A DNA stretch of 7,539 bases from CAZKTF01 sp964555565. Its GTDB lineage: Bacteria > Planctomycetota > JAJSAM01 > JAKLKS01. Below the pieces are notes generated by a model. That model did not search any database. It worked only from the letters and a program-made list of their open reading frames with translations, and was not told the DNA's origin. Each line of letters begins with the position of its first letter. The first letter of the stretch is position 1. This document shows positions 1 through 5,152 of this stretch, piece after piece. The stretch covers positions 1-7,539 of the forward strand of contig CAZKTF010000176.1 of the NCBI GenBank assembly GCA_964555565.1, in the 5' to 3' direction. A program made the position numbers and the translations under genes.

Positions 1-1016
1 GGCGGGGCGCCGGCACCGGGGGGCGGCGCGCGCTCCACGTGCGCGGGGGCCTCGGTGAGGTGGCGCCCGAGGTCGCGGTACTTCGCGTGGCGGGACTCCA
101 CCAGGCGGTCGGGGGGGATCCCGTCCAGCTCCCGGAGGGCGTCGAGGACGGCCGCCCGGAGGCGGAGCGCCGTCTCCTTCGGGTCGCGGTGCGCGCCCCC
201 CAGGGGCTCGGGGACGACCCCGTCCACGACCCCGAGGCGGAGGAGGTCCTCCGCGGTGATCCGGAGCGCCGCGGCGGCGTCGGCGGCGCGCTCGCCGCTC
301 TTCCAGAGGATGCTCGCGCAGCCCTCGGGTGTGATGACCGAGTAGTAGGCGTTCTCCAGCATGAGGACGCGGTCCGCCACGCCGATGGCCAGGGCCCCTC
401 CCGACCCCCCCTCCCCGATGATGACGGAGACGATGGGCGTGCGGAGCCGGCACATCTCCAGGATGCTCTCCGCGATGGCCCAGGCCTGGCCGCGCTCCTC
501 GGCGGCGAGCCCGGGGTAGGCGCCGGGGGTGTCGATGAGCGTGACCACGGGGAGGCGGAACCGCTCGGCCAGGCGCATCTTCGCCATGGCCTTGCGGTAC
601 CCCTCGGGGTGGGCCATGCCGAAGTTGCTCGCGAGCCGCTCCCTGGTGTCGCGCCCCTTGCGGTGCGCGACCAGCAGGACGCGCCGGGGCCCCAGGCGCG
701 CGAAGGCGGTGAGGATGGCCCCGTCGTCGCCGAAGCAGCGGTCCCCGTGGAGCTCCAGGACCCCCTCGAAGGCCAGCTCCACGTAGTCCTTCGAGTAGGG
801 CCGGCCGGGGTGGCGCGCCACCTGGACCCGCTCCCAGGGGGTGAGGCGCGCGTAGACCTCGCGCGTGAGGGCCTGCGCGCGCTGCTCCAGCCCCCGGACC
901 TCCGCCGCGACGTCGATCCCGCGGGCCTCCCCCGCCTCCCGCAGCTCCTCGATCTGCCTCAGGATCTCGTAGATCGGCTTCTCGAAGGTGAGGCAGGCCT
1001 GGATCTCTCGGGCCAT
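1..1016 (-). CDS. accA: Acetyl-CoA carboxylase carboxyltransferase subunit alpha (partial, C-terminus off the left edge)
   Basis: With AccD, this chain forms the carboxyltransferase half of acetyl-CoA carboxylase. It moves the carboxyl group from biotin on AccB to acetyl-CoA to give malonyl-CoA, the first committed step of fatty acid synthesis in the cytoplasm. I translated 338 codons without a stop. Along them lie family landmarks in the right order: FEKPIYEI near residue 11, ARHPGRPY at 67-74, HRKGRDT at 118-124, NFGMAHPEGYRKA at 131-143, IDTPGAYPG at 161-169, the glycine-rich GEGGSGGALA at 201-210, PEGCASILWKS at 230-240 and PEPLGGAHRDP at 269-279. Family members of this type usually end near residue 320; here the frame runs on into a Pro/Ala/Gly-rich tail and the stop is not visible. 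The ATG at 1016-1014 is preceded by a strong Shine-Dalgarno. The gene is divergent from purL. Identification is firm. Confidence 0.97.
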   Translation of the reverse strand, partial: MAREIQACLTFEKPIYEILRQIEELREAGEARGIDVAAEVRGLEQRAQALTREVYARLTPWERVQVARHPGRPYSKDYVELAFEGVLELHGDRCFGDDGAILTAFARLGPRRVLLVAHRKGRDTRERLASNFGMAHPEGYRKAMAKMRLAERFRLPVVTLIDTPGAYPGLAAEERGQAWAIAESILEMCRLRTPIVSVIIGEGGSGGALAIGVADRVLMLENAYYSVITPEGCASILWKSGERAADAAAALRITAEDLLRLGVVDGVVPEPLGGAHRDPKETALRLRAAVLDALRELDGIPPDRLVESRHAKYRDLGRHLTEAPAHVERAPPPGAGAP

Positions 1017-1025
1017 CGGCGCGGA

Positions 1026-1032
1026 TCCTCCC
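1026..1032 (-). promoter_or_regulatory. Ribosome binding site of accA
   Basis: Read on the minus strand this is GGGAGGA, a near-perfect Shine-Dalgarno, nine bases before the ATG at 1016-1014. It fixes the accA start. Confidence 0.8.
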
Positions 1033-1041
1033 GCTCCCGCC

Positions 1042-1071
1042 GCGGCGCGGCAACCGAAATCGCCGTGCCGC
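1042..1071. repeat. Inverted repeat in the accA-purL divergent spacer
   Basis: Arms gcggcgcggc (1042-1051) and gccgtgccgc (1062-1071) pair over ten positions with one G-T mismatch, around a ten-base centre. The repeat lies 25 bases upstream of the accA start codon and 14 bases upstream of the candidate purL -35 box. It could be an operator or an accA leader hairpin. In DNA this G+C-rich, a chance match of this kind is possible. Confidence 0.35.
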
Positions 1072-1084
1072 TGCGCGAGATTGC

Positions 1085-1113
1085 TTCACAACCCCTCCGT
1101 GGTGGCGTAGAAC
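1085..1113 (+). promoter_or_regulatory. Candidate sigma70-type promoter for purSL-purQ
   Basis: TTCACA at 1085-1090 matches five of six bases of the -35 consensus. TAGAAC at 1108-1113 matches four of six bases of the -10 consensus. The spacer is exactly 17 bases. It sits in the least G+C-rich part of the divergent spacer and would start transcription about 25 bases before the purL ATG. I saw no equally good pair facing accA. This is consensus matching only. Confidence 0.4.
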
Positions 1114-1145
1114 CGCGGCTCCCCCGAGGATCGCGCCCGACCGCC

Positions 1146-4058
1146 ATGGCCGCAGCGCCCGCTCCCTCTCCCGCCGCCCCGCCCGCCGTCTACCGGGTCG
1201 CCGTCGGGACCCGCCCCGGACGCCGGGATCCCCGCGGGGAGTCCGCCCTGGCCGCGCTGCGGGAGGCGGGGCTCGAGGGGGCCCGCGTGGTCCGGTTCCA
1301 GGCGGTCTACCTCCTCGAGACCGACGCCCCGCGCGCCGCGGTGGAGCGGGCCGCGCGGGAGTTCCTCGCCGACCCGGTCCTCGAGGAGGCCGCCGTGGAC
1401 GCCCCGGTCCGCGCGGACGAGGAACGGCTGCCGGTCCTCACGGTCCTTCGCCGCCCGGGCGTGATGGACCCGGTCGAGTCCTCCGTGCGCGAGGCGCTGG
1501 GGGCCCTGGGGATCCGGGTCCTCTCGGTCCGGACGGGCCGCCGTTACGTGGTGGAGGGCGGGGTCCCGGCCGAGGCCGCCGCCCGCGCGGCCGCCCGCGC
1601 CCTCGCCAACGAGGTCATCGAGGAGGTCCACCGCGGCGTGGACCTCCCCGTGCGCCTCCCCCACCCCCGGCCCTACGAGTTCCGTCGCGTGGAGGTCCCG
1701 CTCCGCGCCGCCAACGACGCGGCCCTGGAGCGGATCTCGCGGGAGGGCGGGCTCGGCCTCGCGCTCCACGAGATGCGCGCCGTCCGCGACCACTTCGAGA
1801 GGGTGGAGCGCCGCGAACCGACGGACGCGGAGCTGGAGACGCTGGCCCAGACCTGGTCGGAGCACTGCAAGCACAAGACCCTCGCCGGGCCGGTCCGGAT
1901 GCGCGACGCCGGCGGGGAACGCCGGTACGGGAACCTCCTCCGCGAGACCATCGTGAAGGCCACGGAGACCCTCGCGCGCGACTGGTGCCTCTCGGTCTTC
2001 GTGGACAACGCCGGCGTCGTGGCCCTGGACGAGCGCTACGGGGTCTGCATGAAGGTCGAGACCCACAACCACCCCAGCGCCATCGAGCCCTACGGGGGCG
2101 CGGGGACCGGGGTAGGAGGGGTCATCCGCGACGTCCTCGGGACCGGGCTCGGCGCCCGTCCCTTCCTCTGCACGGACGTGTTCTGCCTCGCCCCCCCGGA
2201 CCTCCCCGCGGACAGGGTGCCGCGCGGGGCGCTCCACCCGCGGCGGGTCCTGCGCGGGGTCGTCGCCGGGGTGCGCGACTACGGGAACAGGATGGGGATC
2301 CCCACGGCCTCGGGCGCGCTCTGGTTCGACGAGCGCTTCGTGGGGAACCCGCTGGTGTTCTGCGGGACCGTCGGGCTCCTCCCCCGCGGCCTCGTGCACA
2401 AGGCCGCGCGGGACGGGGACCGGGTGGTGGTGGCGGGCGGGCGGACCGGGCGGGACGGGATCCACGGGGCCACCTTCTCCTCCGCCGCGCTCCGCGAGGA
2501 CTCCGAGCGCGTGGACGCGGGCGCGGTCCAGATCGGGAACCCCATCGAGGAGAAGCGGCTCGCGGACGGGCTCCTCCGCGCGCGGGACGAGGGCCTCTAC
2601 CACTCGGTCACCGACTGCGGTGCGGGGGGGCTCTCCAGCGCGGTGGGCGAGATGGGCGCCGAACTCGGCGCGCAGGTCCACCTGGATCGCGTCCCCACCA
2701 AGTACCCGGGCCTCTCCTACACCGAGGTCTGGATCAGCGAGGCCCAGGAGCGGATGGTCTTCGCGGTCCCGCCCGAGAACCTCCCCCGCCTCCGCGAGGT
2801 CTTCGCCGGCGAGGGGGTGGAGGTCACCGACCTCGGGACCTTCGAGCGGACCGGGCGCCTGCGGCTCTCCTGGCACGGGCAACCGGTGGCGGACCTTCCG
2901 ATGGAGTTCCTCCACGAGGGGCTCCCGCGCCTCGAGCGGGAGGCCCGCTGGGAGGCCCCCCCGCCCGGGGACCCTCCCCCGGAGACGGCCGACCACGCCG
3001 GGGAGCTCCGGGCGATGCTCTCCCACGAGAACGTCTGTTCCCGCGAGGCCGTGGTCCGCCAGTACGACCACGAGGTGCAGGGCGGGTCGGCCCTGAAGCC
3101 CTTCGCGGGCCCGCGCGGGATCGGGCCCTCGGACGCGGTGGCCGCAGCCCCCCTCGAGACCGCGCCGCGCGGCGTGGTCGTGGCCTGCGGCCTCAACCCG
3201 GGCTACTCCGACCTGGACCCCTACGCGATGGCCACGGCCGCCATCGACGAGGCGGTCCGCAACGCCGTCGCGGTCGGGGCGGACCCGGACCGGATCGCGC
3301 TCCTCGACAACTTCTGCTGGGCGGACGCCCGGCGTCCCGAGGAGCTGGGGGGGCTCGTCCGCGCGGCCGAGGCGTGCCGCGACTCCGCCATCGCCCTGGG
3401 GACCCCCTGGATCTCCGGGAAGGACTCCCTCCACAACGAGTTCGACGCGGGGGGCCGGCGGATCTCCATCCCGGGGACGCTCCTGGTCTCGGCGCTCGGC
3501 GTCGTGGACGACGTGGAGCGCCTCGTGAGCATGGAGTTCAAGAGGCCGGGCTCCGCCGTCTACCTCCTCGGCACGACCCGGGACGAGCGCGGGGCGACGC
3601 TCCTGGCCCGCCGCCACGGGGCGCGCGGGGGGACGGTCCCCCGCGGGAGGCCCGAGGAGTCGCTCCCGGTCTTCCGCGCGCTCCACCGGGCCATCCGGGG
3701 CGGCCTCGTGCGCGCCGCCCACGACCTCTCCGACGGGGGCCTCGCGGTGGCGCTCGGGGAGTGCTGCCTGGCAGGCGACCTGGGCGCGGTCGTCCGGCTC
3801 ACATCGGTCCCCTGGGAGGGGCCGGAGGTGACCGACGGCGCGCTCCTCTACTCCGAGTCCTGCGGGCGGTTCCTCGTGGAGGTGGCCCCGGAGAGCGCCG
3901 CGGACTTCGAGCGGGAGACCGCGGGGCTGCCCCGGGCCCGCGTGGGGGAGACGGCGGCGGAGGCGCGGCTCACGGTCCTCGGGCTGCGGGGGGCGGTGCT
4001 CCTCGAGGAGCCCGTGGAGGCGCTGCGCGAGGCCTTCCTGCGGAGGCTCCCGGCGTGA
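1146..4058 (+). CDS. purL: Phosphoribosylformylglycinamidine synthase, PurS-PurL fusion (PurSL)
   Basis: This is the synthetase chain of FGAM synthase, the fourth step of de novo purine synthesis: FGAR + ATP + ammonia from glutamine gives FGAM. It has 970 residues. After a Pro/Ala-rich leader (1-13) come two PurS-like units, about 15-85 (RDPRGESALAAL) and 96-165 (PGVMDPVESSVREALGALG), then the PurL linker and catalytic part. Visible motifs are WSEHCKHKT at 237-245, VETHNHPSAIEPYGG from 304, DCGAGGLSSAVGEM from 490, LPMEFLHEG, YDHEVQGG from 640, SGKDSLHNEF and HDLSDGGLAVALGE from 859. The C-terminal glutaminase domain of the ~1300-residue enterobacterial enzyme is absent; purQ supplies it next door. 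Small Bacillus-type PurL is about 740 residues, so the extra length is the PurS part. The ATG was chosen because upstream codons in this frame run antisense to accA. A weak GAGGA lies 15 bases upstream, an unusually long spacing. Confidence 0.95.
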   Translation: MAAAPAPSPAAPPAVYRVAVGTRPGRRDPRGESALAALREAGLEGARVVRFQAVYLLETDAPRAAVERAAREFLADPVLEEAAVDAPVRADEERLPVLTVLRRPGVMDPVESSVREALGALGIRVLSVRTGRRYVVEGGVPAEAAARAAARALANEVIEEVHRGVDLPVRLPHPRPYEFRRVEVPLRAANDAALERISREGGLGLALHEMRAVRDHFERVERREPTDAELETLAQTWSEHCKHKTLAGPVRMRDAGGERRYGNLLRETIVKATETLARDWCLSVFVDNAGVVALDERYGVCMKVETHNHPSAIEPYGGAGTGVGGVIRDVLGTGLGARPFLCTDVFCLAPPDLPADRVPRGALHPRRVLRGVVAGVRDYGNRMGIPTASGALWFDERFVGNPLVFCGTVGLLPRGLVHKAARDGDRVVVAGGRTGRDGIHGATFSSAALREDSERVDAGAVQIGNPIEEKRLADGLLRARDEGLYHSVTDCGAGGLSSAVGEMGAELGAQVHLDRVPTKYPGLSYTEVWISEAQERMVFAVPPENLPRLREVFAGEGVEVTDLGTFERTGRLRLSWHGQPVADLPMEFLHEGLPRLEREARWEAPPPGDPPPETADHAGELRAMLSHENVCSREAVVRQYDHEVQGGSALKPFAGPRGIGPSDAVAAAPLETAPRGVVVACGLNPGYSDLDPYAMATAAIDEAVRNAVAVGADPDRIALLDNFCWADARRPEELGGLVRAAEACRDSAIALGTPWISGKDSLHNEFDAGGRRISIPGTLLVSALGVVDDVERLVSMEFKRPGSAVYLLGTTRDERGATLLARRHGARGGTVPRGRPEESLPVFRALHRAIRGGLVRAAHDLSDGGLAVALGECCLAGDLGAVVRLTSVPWEGPEVTDGALLYSESCGRFLVEVAPESAADFERETAGLPRARVGETAAEARLTVLGLRGAVLLEEPVEALREAFLRRLPA
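4042..4046 (+). promoter_or_regulatory. Ribosome binding site of purQ
   Basis: GGAGG lies inside the last codons of purSL, eight bases before the purQ GTG. It supports the overlapping GTG start. Confidence 0.65.
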
Positions 4059-4846
4059 GCGCCCCCCGCGTCGTCGTCCTGCGCGCCGCCGGGACCAACT
4101 GCGACGCCGAGGCCGCCCGCGCCTTCGCGATGGCGGGCGGGCGCGTCGAGGAGCTCCACCTGGACGACGTCCTGGAGCGGCCGGCGGTCCTCCGCGAGGC
4201 GGCCATCCTCTGCTTCCCGGGCGGGTTCACCTACGGGGACGACGTCGCCTCCGGGGCGGTCTTCGCCACGAAGCTCCGCGCCCGCCTCCTCCCGGACCTG
4301 CTGCGCGCCGTGGAGGACGGGCGGCTCGTGCTCGGGGTGTGCAACGGCTTCCAGATCCTCGTGCGCGCGGGCCTCCTGCCCGCCGCGGAGCGCTCCGGGG
4401 TCCCGGGGGAGGCGGCGCTCGGGTTCAACGACTCGGCGCGCTTCGAGGCCCGCTGGGTCACGCTCGTCGGGACCTCGCGGCGGTGCCCCTGGGTGCCCCA
4501 CGGGAGCCTGATCGACTGCCCGGTGGCCCACGGGGAGGGGAAGTTCGTCCCGCGGGACGAGGCCCTCCTCGGGCGCCTGGAGGAGAACGACCAGGTCGTC
4601 GTCCGCTACCGGATGCCGGCCGGGGCGGCGCCGGGGACCTACCCCCACAACCCGAACGGCTCCGTCGGCGACGTCGCCGGGGTCTGCGACCCCACGGGGA
4701 GGGTCTTCGGCCTCATGCCCCACCCGGAGCGGAACACCCTCCCCTGGCACCACCCGCGGCGCACGGCGGACCCGGCGTGGCCGGGCATCGCCGGCGGGCT
4801 CCGCGTGTTCGAGAACGCGGTGCGCTGGGCGAAGGAGAACGGATGA
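4055..4846 (+). CDS. purQ: Phosphoribosylformylglycinamidine synthase subunit PurQ (glutaminase)
   Basis: This class I glutamine amidotransferase hydrolyses glutamine and passes ammonia to PurL within the FGAM synthase complex. It has 263 residues. The N-terminus reads VVVLRAAGTNCDAEAARAF, typical of PurQ. FPGGFTYGDDVASG supplies the oxyanion region. The nucleophile is Cys96 in GVCNGFQ. LGFNDSARFEARW and VAHGEGKF follow, and the catalytic His223 and Glu225 sit in MPHPERNTLPWHH. All triad residues are present. This is slightly longer than the ~227-residue Bacillus protein and within the range of the longer PurQ group. The GTG start overlaps the purSL stop (GTGA at 4055-4058), so the two are almost certainly translationally coupled in one operon, matching the fixed stoichiometry of the complex. 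Confidence 0.96.
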   Translation: MSAPRVVVLRAAGTNCDAEAARAFAMAGGRVEELHLDDVLERPAVLREAAILCFPGGFTYGDDVASGAVFATKLRARLLPDLLRAVEDGRLVLGVCNGFQILVRAGLLPAAERSGVPGEAALGFNDSARFEARWVTLVGTSRRCPWVPHGSLIDCPVAHGEGKFVPRDEALLGRLEENDQVVVRYRMPAGAAPGTYPHNPNGSVGDVAGVCDPTGRVFGLMPHPERNTLPWHHPRRTADPAWPGIAGGLRVFENAVRWAKENG

Positions 4847-4862
4847 GGCGGGGGGACGCCTC
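4845..4862 (+). other. Small hairpin at the purQ stop codon
   Basis: GAGGCG (4845-4850) and CGCCTC (4857-4862) form a six-base-pair stem with a six-base loop that overlaps the purQ stop codon. No T-run follows, and the inverted-end element begins eight bases later. It could be the remains of an operon terminator, but the stem is short for such G+C-rich DNA. Confidence 0.25.
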
Positions 4863-4869
4863 CGGCGGA

Positions 4870-4885
4870 TAGCCCGCCCTATTCA
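4870..4885 (+). repeat. Left terminal inverted repeat of the element
   Basis: Sixteen bases, tagcccgccctattca, identical to the reverse complement of 5126-5141. The first two bases are TA. Confidence 0.85.
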
Positions 4886-5042
4886 TGAGGGTTCGCGCGA
4901 GTGGCCAGGAGGACGCGAAGGCATGAGGGCTTGCGGAGAGCCGAAGGGTCCCGGAGGCAGGACAGGCTGTCCCGCGAGCGGCATCGCGCCGAGGCCAAGG
5001 AGGGCCGCCGAAGACATACCCGATGAGGGTAGGCGAGGCGGA

Positions 5043-5075
5043 GCGCGGGAAGCGGCCGAAGGCCGCTCCCCGCGC
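5043..5075. repeat. Strong hairpin inside the element
   Basis: GCGCGGG (5043-5049) pairs with CCCGCGC (5069-5075), and AGCGGCC (5051-5057) pairs with GGCCGCT (5061-5067). Together they make 14 base pairs with one A-C mismatch and a GAA loop. It is the most stable fold I can see in the non-coding part of the window. Confidence 0.8.
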
Positions 5076-5125
5076 GACCCGACGCAGGGATCGGCGCGAG
5101 GACGCCGCGGGACCGCGGGCTCTCG

Positions 5126-5141
5126 TGAATAGGGCGGGCTA
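5126..5141 (-). repeat. Right terminal inverted repeat of the element
   Basis: Reverse complement of the left end over all sixteen bases, closing with TA at 5140-5141. The next bases continue as a 12-bp palindrome, cgggctagcccg, at 5135-5146. Confidence 0.85.
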
Positions 5142-5152
5142 GCCCGACCTCC

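Larger units (their letters stand above)
4870..5141. mobile_element. MITE-like non-autonomous element with 16-bp perfect terminal inverted repeats
   Basis: The left end tagcccgccctattca (4870-4885) is the exact reverse complement of the right end (5126-5141). After one mismatch the pairing continues for GAG/CTC. Counting the outer TA as target duplication, the element is 268 bp between TA dinucleotides, as Tc1/mariner-IS630 elements leave. The four-base alternative, ATAG on the left and CTAG on the right, would fit an IS5-like YTAR target with one change. No transposase is encoded. The interior is full of hairpins: TTCGCG/CGCGAA (4892-4919), GGACA/TGTCC (4960-4972), TACCC/GGGTA (5017-5031) and a 14-bp stem at 5043-5075. 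CATGAGGG occurs at 4884 and 4922, with a variant at 5022. The element fills most of the 306-base gap between purQ and the next gene. A structured RNA gene flanked by pairing ends is the main alternative; family is not identified. Confidence 0.7.

Noticed and set aside
39..1145. In-frame upstream extension of purSL on the plus strand
   Set aside because: These codons are antisense to accA and show no family similarity; PurS-like sequence starts only after the ATG at 1146.
1086..3722. Long open frame of 878 codons on the minus strand opposite purSL
   Set aside because: It is a by-product of extreme G+C content: stops are rare in all frames. The translation is low-complexity Arg/Gly/Pro/Ala text without domains, while the opposite strand encodes PurSL with every family motif.
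1985..4054. Upstream extension of the purQ frame inside purSL
   Set aside because: It is a shifted-frame shadow of purSL, repetitive in Gly, Arg and Pro. The GTG at 4055 has a ribosome site and begins the true PurQ sequence.
4339..4872. 177-codon plus-strand open frame overlapping purQ
   Set aside because: Shifted-frame shadow of purQ with low-complexity product and no domain.
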